64,000 nt of DNA from Siphonodentalium dalli (GCA_032622095.1 CP136066.1:145915559-145979558), one strand, 5' to 3'. Counted from the first letter of the stretch, positions 23,049 through 33,293 are shown. Made by a program: numbers and translations. Notes: generated by a model from the letters alone, not told the origin.

Positions 23049-24656
23049 ATGGGGTTCCGATCGAATGTGCACACCGATGTATTTTTTGAAGGGAGGGGGA
23101 GGAAGTATGGTGACTTTATCAACCAACAGGGGGAATCTGGAATTTCATCCCCACCCAGTGAAGATATATATTCATCTTTTCATGAGAATAGAGTCCCAAG
23201 TAAAACTTATGAAATTGGAAAGGGAGAATGGGACCACCTCCCTCAGAATTTGTGGTTTGATGGTAGCAATTGGCCATCGTTTCGCTTCAGATTTATAAAT
23301 TTTGTGATTTACAAGCGGCTGTCAAACAATGATGAAATTGTAGATATTCTCGGAAACTGTTTGGAGTGGGAAACCAAAAAATGTTACTGCGAGCTTATCA
23401 GATATTTTCCCTCAATTGATTTCTCGGATTTATTGAATGAATTGGAAGATTACATTGGGTCAAGATATTATGCACATGGGAAGTTCCCTTTGGATGAATG
23501 GGACAATGATTTTTATCAATCGCAGTATGACACGAAGTCCATGTGCAGTGACCCGGTTAACAATGATTGGGTGTATAGTGAGTTGTCGGATCAGTCATAT
23601 CAATTTGACACACTTAATGACGACACCATATGTGTCGACCAGAAGTCAGACTTGAAAATGGGAGACAAACAGCTTTTTGGGACAGGTGGGCCTCATAGTT
23701 CCAGGGATGGTGAGGTTTTGGCCCCCTTTTCTCATGAATTCAGGCAGCTTTCAGTCCATGACACAAATATATCTCGTTATGGCCCAAATCTCATTTTGGA
23801 TGTTTCATTGAGAGTTATTCACAGTGACCATGGTCAAACATCGGTCTATGGGAATCATCCCGTACTTAATGAAAAACTTAATGAATTGAAACTAGAACCC
23901 GAAGTTATAAAATGGGATTCTTCCTCAAAGGTAAATCAGGGACTCTGTGAACAGTCCCTTAAACCAGTACACTATAGGTATCCCAGTGAAATAAATTCTT
24001 ATCTAAAACATGGGGCCAGTGGCTGTTCGGGGATAATGGAAAGTTCACCTCCAAGTGAGGATTTGGGTTCTGTCATATGTAAACGCCGACAAGCATTTAC
24101 TAGGGTGAAGGGTCACCCTGTTACCCTGAATTGCAAGGAAGTTAGCAGATTTACTGACCCAATTTCAAATGTAACATCACAAATGGGGTCTGACATGCAT
24201 GAAAACTTCAATTATAATGATTGCAGGCAACCTGCGTCCATTGAAAATAGGCCGGGGAGGGATGAATATGGTGAAGTAAATAAAACTGCTCAGATATCTT
24301 CCCGCTACAGTTCAAAATTCATGGAGGTTAAAGGGAACACACTTGTGAACATTATTGGACCCCGTGAATCAAATGAGGGTAACCAAAATGTCCCCGATTC
24401 ATTGCAGTATTCATATAAACATTCTAGGGGTAGATCCCCTTCAATTACCCGTCTCAGAGATGGGTTTTGCAGAAATAAGTTATATAATGATAATGAACCT
24501 TCTCCCTGCACTGTTGGGAATAGAACATCAGTTAAGATAAAAACAGACCGACCTCAAAACTTAACTGGAACTGGTGGGGCTCTGACAAATTTGCAATTGG
24601 GTAACGTTGTTGAAGAAACAGATTTAAACTTAAACGGGTTGGAGCAGGTGAACTAG
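23049..24656 (+). CDS. Retroelement Gag-like protein, ORF1
   Basis: An intact 535-residue ORF. The first ATG (23049) has a strong context (A at -3, G at +4), and the in-frame upstream stop is TGA at 22989. Residues about 64-141 fit a Ty3/Gypsy-type Gag capsid domain: LPQNLWFDGSNWPSFRFRFI, a hydrophobic helix (VIYKRL), a DILGNCL-type helix, then FSDLLNELEDYIGSRYY. The rest is polar and low in cysteine. No CCHC zinc knuckle is seen. SSPPSED occurs twice (residues 33-39 and about 332-338). It ends TAG at 24654-24656, inside a predicted pseudoknot, and overlaps a second ORF in the -1 phase. Gag proteins form capsid-like particles and bind RNA; here that is inference. It may be a non-autonomous retroelement or a domesticated gag gene. 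Confidence 0.75.
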   Translation: MGFRSNVHTDVFFEGRGRKYGDFINQQGESGISSPPSEDIYSSFHENRVPSKTYEIGKGEWDHLPQNLWFDGSNWPSFRFRFINFVIYKRLSNNDEIVDILGNCLEWETKKCYCELIRYFPSIDFSDLLNELEDYIGSRYYAHGKFPLDEWDNDFYQSQYDTKSMCSDPVNNDWVYSELSDQSYQFDTLNDDTICVDQKSDLKMGDKQLFGTGGPHSSRDGEVLAPFSHEFRQLSVHDTNISRYGPNLILDVSLRVIHSDHGQTSVYGNHPVLNEKLNELKLEPEVIKWDSSSKVNQGLCEQSLKPVHYRYPSEINSYLKHGASGCSGIMESSPPSEDLGSVICKRRQAFTRVKGHPVTLNCKEVSRFTDPISNVTSQMGSDMHENFNYNDCRQPASIENRPGRDEYGEVNKTAQISSRYSSKFMEVKGNTLVNIIGPRESNEGNQNVPDSLQYSYKHSRGRSPSITRLRDGFCRNKLYNDNEPSPCTVGNRTSVKIKTDRPQNLTGTGGALTNLQLGNVVEETDLNLNGLEQVN

Positions 24657-24694
24657 GGCCTCCTCCAACCCCAGCCATATATCATAGCCTAGTT
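24623..24694 (+). promoter_or_regulatory. Putative -1 ribosomal frameshift signal (slippery site plus pseudoknot)
   Basis: T TTA AAC (24623-24629) is a canonical slippery heptamer in the exact ORF1 phase needed. A 6-nt spacer (24630-24635) is followed by stem 1, GGGTTGGAG (24636-24644) with CTCCAACCC (24663-24671), 9 perfect pairs. Loop bases AACTAGG (24651-24657) can pair with CCTAGTT (24688-24694), 7 perfect pairs, giving an H-type pseudoknot. The ORF1 stop lies within stem 2. The -1 frame is open from 24614 on, so the signal sits inside a 43-nt overlap. Confidence 0.8.
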
Positions 24695-25840
24695 AAGACC
24701 TTCTCAAAGGGCAAGCATAGCTCAGTGGGATCGGTCAGTAAAGAAATTACAGACCAAAATACTGTGTTGAGAGATGCAAAGAGGGAAAATTTGAAATTCC
24801 CTGAAGCATATCAATACAATAAGTTATATGACCATCTCGCACCCATGGTAGTTGGGTTGGGGGTTGTTGGCCAACAAGCAACAATGAACAGGACATGCCA
24901 GGGTTCTTCTGATTGTCACCTTGGGTTATCTGATTGGGATGGGGGAGATACAGGGTTTAATCACAGACCCTACCCCGTGTTAGGGCCACAGTTGTGTGGG
25001 TCCATGAGTTGCCCTAAACAAATTAAATTAACTTCATGGAGGCCCTCAAATGGTAATTATGTTAATCTTTTGAGAGATTTACCTCATACAGGTTCCAATA
25101 TGAATGGAGAAGCCCTGGGTGAAACCAAACATGAAGTCATGTCTAGAGGGTTGATGAACCCTCAAGTTGGAGGGTTGGAGAGGCCTCGGACTCAAATTGA
25201 TATCTCAGTCTGTCAGAACAGATTGAATTGGGACCCACAAAGGGAAAACATTGATGCAACCACCGATATCCCAGAAGATACAAATGAAGCACGTTTTGGC
25301 TTCTCAGATGGGGATGCAGGGTGGTTACCACAAATTCCCTTGGGCCATAGACAACCTAAGTCTGGGGGAGGGGTACACAGTAGTCTGCTCTATTTGTTGG
25401 TGCAGCCTAACAGTCAGCATTCCAGGTACCTGTCCCATTTCGGGCTTTCAGATTGGCAAGCCAATTATTTATCCCCCAGGATTTCACAATCATTACCTGA
25501 TATCAATGTAGGGCAGCCCTGTGTACATACATGCAAGTTGTACTCATCAAACGTAGGGCAGCGCCCTGGTAATGGAGGATCCCTACACACCATAGTCACC
25601 CGGTTTCACATGGGTGTAATGCAATTATTCTTGGACCGTACAATTGGAATTACGGGTAGACCCTATTCCACAAATTTATCTGTTAAAAGCAGGAAATGTT
25701 CAGCGGGCTTGCATTTAACATATCATTATTGTTTCGGTAATTTCCATAGGGTTAGAAATTGGGATAGGGTGTCGACACCCTGGTATTGGTTTTCTCACAT
25801 ACATGTACACGTACTCTGTATTTTATTGACAATAAAGTGA
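24629..25840 (+). CDS. ORF2, frameshift extension of the Gag-like protein, unknown function
   Basis: The frame is open from 24614 to TGA at 25838-25840. If entered by the -1 slip it adds 403 codons to the first 527 of ORF1 (about 930 residues in total). If translated alone, the first ATG is only at 24845. It begins with a proline-rich linker. A GLSDW-type motif recurs near 24922, 25290 (as GFSDG) and 25441. No reverse transcriptase, RNase H or integrase motif is visible. One DTG triplet (in WDGGDTGF) lacks the flanks of a retroviral-type protease. The C-terminus is rich in W, H, Y and C. Intact length with no stop suggests either recent origin or selection. I do not recognise the family. Confidence 0.6.
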   Translation, partial: LKRVGAGELGPPPTPAIYHSLVKTFSKGKHSSVGSVSKEITDQNTVLRDAKRENLKFPEAYQYNKLYDHLAPMVVGLGVVGQQATMNRTCQGSSDCHLGLSDWDGGDTGFNHRPYPVLGPQLCGSMSCPKQIKLTSWRPSNGNYVNLLRDLPHTGSNMNGEALGETKHEVMSRGLMNPQVGGLERPRTQIDISVCQNRLNWDPQRENIDATTDIPEDTNEARFGFSDGDAGWLPQIPLGHRQPKSGGGVHSSLLYLLVQPNSQHSRYLSHFGLSDWQANYLSPRISQSLPDINVGQPCVHTCKLYSSNVGQRPGNGGSLHTIVTRFHMGVMQLFLDRTIGITGRPYSTNLSVKSRKCSAGLHLTYHYCFGNFHRVRNWDRVSTPWYWFSHIHVHVLCILLTIK

Positions 25841-25917
25841 TTGGTTTATTGCCCATGTCTGTGGAATGCCTAGTGTACAGGTACCAGTCTGTCTGACAAC
25901 TACTTCGGTGGAATAAA
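25831..25917 (+). terminator. Polyadenylation signals of the Gag-like locus
   Basis: AATAAA at 25831-25836 overlaps the last ORF2 codons, and a second AATAAA lies at 25912-25917. Both are on the coding strand just after ORF2, which supports a transcript ending here. A perfect 16-bp palindrome, AGGGTGTCGACACCCT, lies just upstream at 25766-25781. Confidence 0.5.
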
Positions 25918-26283
25918 AACGGGAAAAATAACTTGACTGGTCATATTGATCTGAAAATTATTAGTATGTATAAGTTTGTATTTTCTCTGATGCAAACAGT
26001 GGACATATGTGGAACCAGGATAAATATTGGAAGTCATATAATAACAATAGTCAATATTGGGCATTCTGACAATTGGCCCAGTGGAACTTGAATTTGATGA
26101 AATAGTAAACTAACCTGCTGATAAATATATGTATGTTTATTTGTTTTATATTCATGATACATGGATAATTCACTGGCGTGGAGCAAATTAAATATCGACT
26201 GAACTAATATTATACCCATAATACCCCACATAATTAATTGGAATATATATCAGTGGAAGGTTCTGAAATCAGATTTCAGCTTC

Positions 26284-26880
26284 AGGGTGTCATGTGGGTA
26301 CACCCTTCTCTAACATGTTATTGTTTATTGGATATACAAGATCAATCTATCACATATATATAACACAATAGCTTGTTCAGTTCAAAAATGGATTTAGTTT
26401 AGAATACTTTAAACTGGTTGGATATATAATTTGGAATAGGAAGAATCCCTTTAATTTGGTGGGGAAGGAGATTATATATAAATTTAAATTGGTCACTATA
26501 TAGTATACCAGTATTATATATAGGCCAACACAATTATAGGGTTTTACAACCCTTCCCACAACAAAGTTAAAACAGTTAACTTTGCATGCAGGATAAGATT
26601 CCCGTGTGGTCTGTAAAGGGGCAAGAGAGGGAGCAGAGTCCCTTTGAGGATGTATATAATATAATATATGTAAATGTACCTATGCAAGTTGAGATTTCTT
26701 GTTGGAGCTGTGAGGGAACGTTCATTCCCCTCTGCTCTGGTACATACAATCAAGAAGAGGTCCCTTGGTTGGTGTAATTATTCTTGTAAAGTTTTGTTGA
26801 GGGTGTTTGGTGCAGTATCCCACCCCTTAAAGTTTGATATTGTATTTCTTGAAATATATTTCTCGGAGAGCTGTTGATGT
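26284..26880 (+). repeat. Hairpin-bearing diverged repeat, copy A
   Basis: It starts AGGGTGTCATGTGGGTACAC (hairpin AGGGTG/CACCCT) and later holds CCCCTCTGCTCTGG, AGAAGAGGTCCCTTGG and GGGTGTTTGG in the same order as 27181-27700. The copies are about 900 bp apart and clearly diverged. No conserved ORF is shared, so it may be structural RNA, UTR or old LTR-like sequence. Confidence 0.55.
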
Positions 26881-27180
26881 TCTGTGGCCAATCATAATTG
26901 TCAGGTGTGGTCTCTGAATAGGGTCACTGCTGTGTGGTATCAGTTACATTCTCTGGTGGTAGACTAGAATAGGAAATCGTGGGGTCTTGACCCTGGTGCA
27001 GTGTGGTGAGTGAGTGGTCGGTAATGACTAGTAATTTAGTTCTGGGATCCATGTATAGTCAAGCTCAGTGGCAGAAGTCAGGTGTTTGATGTGGCATAGG
27101 CTGGGTTGGAATAACGTGCAGTGTGACAGTCAATGGATAGCCTTTGGTGGAATGTGATGTAAACAGTTTGTCCAAAACTT

Positions 27181-27700
27181 AGGGTGCCATGTGGGTACAC
27201 CCTTCTTAAACAATTTCTGTTCAATTGTGTACAGTGGCAAACAGGCTATCACATTTATATCAATTAAGATGGATGTAGTCAATAGCATCTCATCACCAGT
27301 TAATCTGGTGGGAGATGTTTCAGAAAATGAGACATTTTAATTTTGGTGGGGGAAGGAAAGGATTGTGGGTGTCAGTTTGTGATGCCGGTGGTCTGGGGCC
27401 GCGTGGTGTTGGGGAAGTGTATGGGTCACGGTGCGGGCTTTGGATTGATTTGGGGGGTTTAACAGAAGTACCCTTGAAACAGGGTAGGATGCCCACATTA
27501 TATACTGTACGTTCAAGTGAATACCAGAGTGACCTTCTAGTCCCTCCACATATAGGTTAATTGCACCAATTAAGCAAGCTGGAAGGGATTGTTTCCCTCT
27601 GCTCGAGGAGTATGTTAACCGCTAGGAAGAGGTTCCTTGCTTAATGTTGTAAGTAATGTACAGCTGGGTGTTTAGGGCTGTATAGTTAAATACCCGGCCC
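27181..27700 (+). repeat. Hairpin-bearing diverged repeat, copy B
   Basis: It starts AGGGTGCCATGTGGGTACAC. It then has GGTGGGGGAAGGAAAGGATT, TTTCCCTCTGCTCGAGG, GGAAGAGGTTCCTTG and GGGTGTTTAGGG, colinear with copy A. An 81-codon ORF at 27315-27560 has no counterpart in copy A and is probably chance. Confidence 0.55.
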
Positions 27701-27770
27701 TTTTTATTATTTGGAAGATTGATCACTTGGTTGCTCATATGCTGACATGCCGATCTGAAATAGTTTATAC

Positions 27771-28061
27771 ATGCATGTCCTTAATATTACCAAATCATGC
27801 ACTCATAATTCCGTTCTCACTCAGGCAACACACATGAAAATTCAGGCGATATCATTTTTGAGAATATTAACATGGATGTACCTTTTATTGAAATTTTGGA
27901 AAATTGGTTCTGATGAGTTGACAGTTCGGGGATGGGGGGCCTTTATAAAACAGGGAGGAATGTGGTATAATTTGGGTTATAAATACACAGGTATTGACTC
28001 CCTTATACGGCTAGATAAGTCCCACCTTAAGAATGTTCTGGGTACATATTTGGACTGTTAG
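27771..28061 (+). CDS. Hypothetical 96-residue ORF
   Basis: An ATG ORF whose C-terminal half (GWGAFIKQGGMWYNLGYKYT) is aromatic-rich and less random-looking than its surroundings, ending TYLDC. No family is recognised. It may be a remnant linked to the Gag-like locus upstream or a chance ORF; there is no splice or poly(A) support. Confidence 0.2.
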   Translation: MHVLNITKSCTHNSVLTQATHMKIQAISFLRILTWMYLLLKFWKIGSDELTVRGWGAFIKQGGMWYNLGYKYTGIDSLIRLDKSHLKNVLGTYLDC

Positions 28062-28396
28062 ATCTGGTTATGCATGGCCAATTTGGGTCGGTCAGTGATT
28101 ACTGAAGAGATCATGACTGACCCATGAGGTGTGATTGATTGGGTATTCACCCTAAAAGCATGCAGTTCTGAGCTGATATCTGTACCCAGGCCAGGGGGGC
28201 AAATGAGTTGAGACCTAGACCTGATGAAGTGAAGTAGCTTGAAATGTTGGCTGCCGACCCGCAGAGAAGAGGCCGGCCTCAGTCGGGGTCACTGATATTG
28301 GGATGTGCGACAGAGATGCATTCTAAGGTGAGTAGCACAACTTAGATCACCCTTTCTATGGAGTCACTGGAGAGATACCCAAATTCTCCATACTGA

Positions 28397-28490
28397 GTAG
28401 GGTTGCCACAATTATGTCTGAGTTTTCATAATCAACTAATCAACCATTGTAATCGACGGTTAGTCGATTAATCGTTCATATATGTGCTCT
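28397..28490 (+). repeat. hAT-like subterminal region
   Basis: TAGGGTTGCCACAA is followed by AATCAACTAATCAACC and GGTTAGTCGATTAATCG, the kind of AATCGACTAATCG-rich subterminal repeats found in some hAT elements. A similar ATAATCGATTAATCGTACAT stands at 34026-34045. No paired end is proven. Confidence 0.35.
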
Positions 28491-29013
28491 ATATTACAAT
28501 ACACCAACGTAAATAAGTGATAAATGTGAAATTACAATGACTACTTTACATCCAGTTATAAACTGTCAGTCAGCAGGCTTGTCATTCTGAGGCCCCCGTC
28601 CGTCATCGGCTACCTAAACTTAAATTTGCGCATGCAGCCAGTAAACGCCCTACCCATCGTTATTCCCGCCGATGAGAATTTGTTCTAATATCTGTCCAGT
28701 CAATCAATGTTCCATGTGAACATGCATTGGGCATGTTAAATTGTCGCATACTTATTGAAAACAGACTACAGTTAGTTTTGCAGAGAATCCCATAGTGTAT
28801 CGATTCATTATTACGTCACCTAACATAATTATATAGAGCACATTTTTATTTCACAGTCTTCGGTGTGTGCTTGTGCTGCTTGTTAATTACAACCTAATAG
28901 CTTATATTGGTTACCACATTTGAGAATGTAATGTATGTAGTACAAATAAGTGATGACACAAACTTGTTACTAATTAACTGTCTAGTATATTGTTCCATTT
29001 GACATTCCTCAGG

Positions 29014-29218
29014 AACATCGGAGGAAGATTGTGCATCAAATACCAATGGGGACGACATTGAGGTCCTCACAGATGGCAATCATGAGATACGTACCAGTCC
29101 TAGAGAATGACCGAGATAAGCCTTGGCTGCAACCAAGTTCTCCCCAGTCTCAAGCTATCCGTGATGTCATATTTAAAAAGAATGTCATGGACAATCTGCC
29201 ATATATAAGGAATTTCAG
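29014..29218 (+). CDS. Possible internal exon, unrecognised
   Basis: The segment is bounded by a good acceptor (TTTGACATTCCTCAG ending at 29013 or nearby) and a donor (CAG|GTTAGT at about 29218/29219). One phase is open throughout and contains DRDKPWLQPSSPQSQAIRDV and NVMDNLPYIRNF. A second phase gives an acidic, protein-like TSEEDCASNTNGDDIEVLTD before a stop at about 29110. The two could be one exon with a frameshift, or only the first may be real. It lies between hAT-like ends, so it may be a transposon or host exon fragment. Confidence 0.3.
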
Positions 29219-29477
29219 GTTAGTGTCAAGAATGTAAAAAGTAAACTCAAGTAATTTACTTTTTATTGAAACTATTAAATAAACTCTATTACAGGCCTGT
29301 TTTATACGTCGAACCAGCCTGATTAGTGTGATTAGTGTGATTAGTGTGAAAATGACAAAGTCCAAGATAGCACGACATATAAAACCAACTGGCTCATCAG
29401 AATTTCTCAGGCATGACCCGATGTGCTACCCGCCTAGTGCCGACGTGCTACACATCTGTGGCTCAACACTGTTTTAT

Positions 29478-30305
29478 CAGGGTTTCCGTTAGTACGGCTC
29501 AGCGTCCGTAGGACGGCCTCATTCCCTTCTCAGATTATCTGTTTGGTTCATACATATACCAAATGTCAGTCGCAATAAGTCATAAACAAATTTGGTTGCA
29601 ACAGGAGTTTGGAGGTTAAACAAAATACTGGTGAAATGCGGATCAAATAGCGACGTTAGATACAGCGTAATACATGTCGCGGTCTTTTTTTTTTAATACT
29701 AGCGAGCATGTGCAATTGGTTTCATTTCATAATTAAAGAGAGAAATTGTGCTTTTTAAATAAAAAGCATACCATACAATAAACCTGTTATCGCTGCAGTG
29801 AATTGATCTGGACTTCGCATCACGTCTCGTTGAAGAGGTCAGATCGCTGGATCAAACTCGACGCCTGCGGTGGCTCGTTTGATCCAGCGATCTGACCTCT
29901 TCAACTCGACGTGATACTTCGCCCCAGATCAATTCACTGCAGCGATAACATGTATTGATTCGATCAAATTGTTAATGTTCCTGTACTGTATTTGATTGAA
30001 ATACTGAAGTCTGAATCATAACAAACCTGACCTGAAACCATGAAAGCTAGATAAAGCCAAACATACTTTACAGTATGATTCCAACTGTTAAACTTAAATC
30101 TTTTTGTAAACTAAAATTTCTTATGTCAATATATATATAAATGTTTTGCATCTTGTTATGATATGAATTAGGACCTAAATTGAAAAAATTAAATAAAATT
30201 TTGTTTTGTTTTTTTTTGTTTTTGGTCCAATTTTTTTGTTTTGCAATGGCAATTAAAAGTTTAGGGTCGGGGATTCAAAATAGGGTCGGTCGGGTCAGCG
30301 GAAAC
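29478..30305 (+). mobile_element. Putative hAT-like non-autonomous element
   Basis: The left end CAGGGTTTCCGTTAGTACGG is shared with 13122. The right end, GGTCGGTCGGGTCAGCGGAA near 30287-30305, is the inverse of a TTTCCGC end but loses the last bases to a poly-T tract. A 166-bp palindrome lies inside. No 8-bp duplication could be identified and no transposase is present. Confidence 0.4.
29785..29950. repeat. 166-bp palindromic MITE-like hairpin
   Basis: Arms of about 73 bp begin TGTTATCGCTGCAGTGAATT and are inverted copies with few mismatches around a GC-rich centre (CGCCTGCGGTGG). No family is recognised. Confidence 0.88.
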
Positions 30306-30332
30306 AATTTTTTTTTTTTAGGCCTAAACAAG

Positions 30333-30436
30333 GGTGACGGGTCGCGCTAAGATGATTCAGGGAACATCACTCCCCATTTAGGACAACTTTGTTGTCATTA
30401 CATCATCTCTGTTGCATCCTAGCGCGACCCGTGTCT
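30333..30436. repeat. Short foldback with GGGTCGCGCTA ends
   Basis: GACGGGTCGCGCTAAGATG (about 30334) and its near complement CATCCTAGCGCGACCCGTG (about 30416) are inverted about 100 bp apart. Confidence 0.6.
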
Positions 30437-33293
30437 GGCACGCCGTATAAACTTGCATCGGGCCACAGACGTGCTAACTCTTGTCAGTTGTGTAATATGC
30501 ATTGAATTCAATATATGCGATGGAGACATGCGTGTATTGACTGACAAAGGACATTTCGCGAAATCTGGGAATAAATATAAATAAACATTGTCTGGTAAGT
30601 CTGTCAGTTCAAGTGACAGGCAACACAATCATTGCAAGAGTAAGGAAAAATGCTGTGCTATTCAACGATGAAATTGATTGTCTCCTGCATATATGTTCTT
30701 ATATGTACTTAATGATTGCATGGGCACAGAAAATGTATAATCTGCACACAAAAGGTGACATCCAATGTTTTCGGGTGATATTTTCAAAGATTGAGTAAGA
30801 TAACTAAGACAGCCGGTATCATTTTCAGAAGATGTAATTATAATTATGGAAACAACTTCGATATGAAAGGATTAATCAATAATGTGTGACGTTGCATATA
30901 TGATATATAGTCAAATAGTAACATATCTAATAAATGTAGTGTATTTTCACTGTATTTTTGTGAAAACTGTTTTCTGTATATATATTTGTTACTTCGGTTA
31001 TTTTTGATGAATACAATTTATACATAATAAAAATAAAAACAATAGGAGCTATGGGGTAACTTTGATTCATAATGCATATTGCATACCGATTAGACTTTCT
31101 GCAGGATGTATGAATTCACGGATGTATCTTCGTCGATGTCTCATTGTTGCAATATGTAACTTTTATGACAGCTTTAATTGCTTTCGATATTTAGGTGTGA
31201 ACAATCGCTGGGCCACTCTCAAAGATGTTATTGTGGGACACAATGCATAATATAACAGCTAACATTGCTGTATGTTTCAGTTGGAAGGTAGACTAAATGT
31301 CTAGACTGCAAAGTATCGGGTGTGTATTTAATCTGATTAGTACACTTAGATATTTGGTCTGCATTTGGAGGCTTTCTGGTGAGGTGAATGAGAAACCTGC
31401 AGTGATAAGCCATAGTTGTAATAATTTGAAGGATTAGTTATTTTAACAGAATTCTGAGGTGGTGTATTGATTAAACCAGTATATTTTATATTATAATTTA
31501 TATTTATGCCTAATAATATGATATTGAGGGCATTGCCATAACTGACTATGTTTTTCTTGTATGGTTATAGTTGAGCATGCCAGAGAACATACCTGACATA
31601 CGTTGTGAAATATGAAGTTATTGACTCAACTGTGTAGACACAAAAGAGACACACAGAAAGCTTTAAAAGGTGAGTGCATGAGCTGACCTCATATGGTTTT
31701 ATGCCGAGCACGTTCTACGTGACATCACCTGCTGTGTTAACTCTGTCAAGGCATTCATAAATACATTACAAGCACATTGAATGAAATAGTATAGTCGTGA
31801 TCGGAACTATCTTTGATAACAACAGACATGGCTGTTGCTTTATTGCTTATTAAAAATACTCATGAGGATGTTTGTTTTTAAATTATAATTATTGTGGAAT
31901 ACCCAGATGTATACATGAGCATTCTCAATTATGAACTTGAACGTGATCATTTTCGAGGTATTATGGGTTATTTTGTATGGTATTGTGACATTTAAATATA
32001 TTAATTAGGCACTTTGGCATAACAGCATTTCTTCTAATTTGAAGGCTAGTTGGGCTTTTTGGGCTTTCTTCAATTTGTCACGTGTTTGTTGTTTGTTCCC
32101 CCAGTTTTATTTTACTTTTTGACGGCAGATATTGACTTTCAAGAGAGGAAGTTTTTAATTGTTGTTCATCTATAAAAAAGTCTAATGATCACCCCAGCTA
32201 ATAAAGAACGTCCATGCTTCCGTTACGAACGGTGTTTTTTTGGGGGGGTACTACAAACTGGTGAATTGTCTGGCAATTGAATATATGAATAATGGAGAAT
32301 TTCGAAATAACTTACAAAGAACAACAATTACCTGATATATAGAAACATTATTCCATGCATTGTTGTTATGTTTGGGGGCTCCTCATTATGGCCAAGTTGA
32401 TACGATCGTTTACTGCCATTACCACTCACCTTGGGTCCCATTTTATAGTGCAAACAATTTCGCCGTTTGCACTGATTACTATAGTAATATCGATTCAAGA
32501 AACCAAACATGTGGCGGCATGTCATTACTGGCTGCAAATATGACTCATATTCGCTATCAATTACTGAATTAATATAAATATATGGTCTTCTGTATGATAA
32601 TGACTTCCAAGTGAATCCCGCTATCTTTATTTTACTGAAATAACTCATCCCATAGTTTATGTAGTCTATATATACACTGCACGCACTTTCAAAAATGATT
32701 CCTCATTTTAGTATCGGCTTACTACGATTACGTAATCGTAGTCGGCAAAATAACCTCCGGCTCCAAGTCTGCGATTTTAATTTGCTCGACAACAACTACT
32801 AGTACGTCATCTGTAGTTTAGTCACGGAAATCTCCGAAAGAGACGAACATTATTTAAATCACACACATCGGCATGGCATTGCTTGCATATGTCACTGGAT
32901 GCGAAAATGGTATTGAGAGTCTATTGAAACAATCACATTTTAAGCATTTTTCTGTTATGTTGAAATGATTGGTCAATTAATTTTTATGCCTCCGACCTCC
33001 ATTTGAAGTTCAGGGCATATAAACGATAACTTTGTCTGTCCGAACATATCACCTTGTAACTCAGGTTTAAATTATCACAGGTGGGGGGGTAATGGATATC
33101 CACATACTAAAAAAAATTTCAATTCATTTTCACCAGAGTTATGGCCTTGTTTGACTCATTGACTTGTTTGAAATCTTGAGTCCGAACAAATATTTCAGCT
33201 TGTAACTTGGGCAAGTATCTTCTGATTCAGTTTTGCTTTGGTATGGTGATAGCACAGCTCAGGGGGAAAGGACGCCAACTTACTACAGCTTTT
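30437..33293. other. Unannotated AT-rich stretch
   Basis: Only short ORFs without recognisable domains. A minus-strand ATG followed by AAG|GTGAGT (32439-32424) resembles a start exon with a donor but has no supporting second exon. 33000-33200 resembles the tandem-repeat families with GAGTTATGGCC. Confidence 0.4.

Noticed and set aside
24716-24736. tRNA-like A box (TAGCTCAGTGG)
   Set aside because: No B box (GGTTCGAnnCC) follows at a usable distance and no cloverleaf can be drawn; the bases lie within the open ORF2 frame.
24950-24975. Retroviral-type protease active site (DTG) in ORF2
   Set aside because: The triplet lies in a glycine/aspartate-rich, non-hydrophobic context without the expected flanking strands or a second conserved region.
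22100-28100. LTR pair around the Gag-like ORFs
   Set aside because: No upstream sequence matches the downstream segments as a direct repeat. The two similar downstream segments are both on the same side of the ORFs.
28222-28262. Hammerhead-ribozyme-like core (CTGATGA ... GAAA)
   Set aside because: Stem II would have only about three pairs and no NUH cleavage site follows the possible stem III hairpin, so the match is likely chance or too decayed.
32424-32441. Minus-strand ATG with a donor-like AAG|GTGAGT four codons later
   Set aside because: A good start context and donor, but no downstream exon or promoter could be recognised; too short to call.
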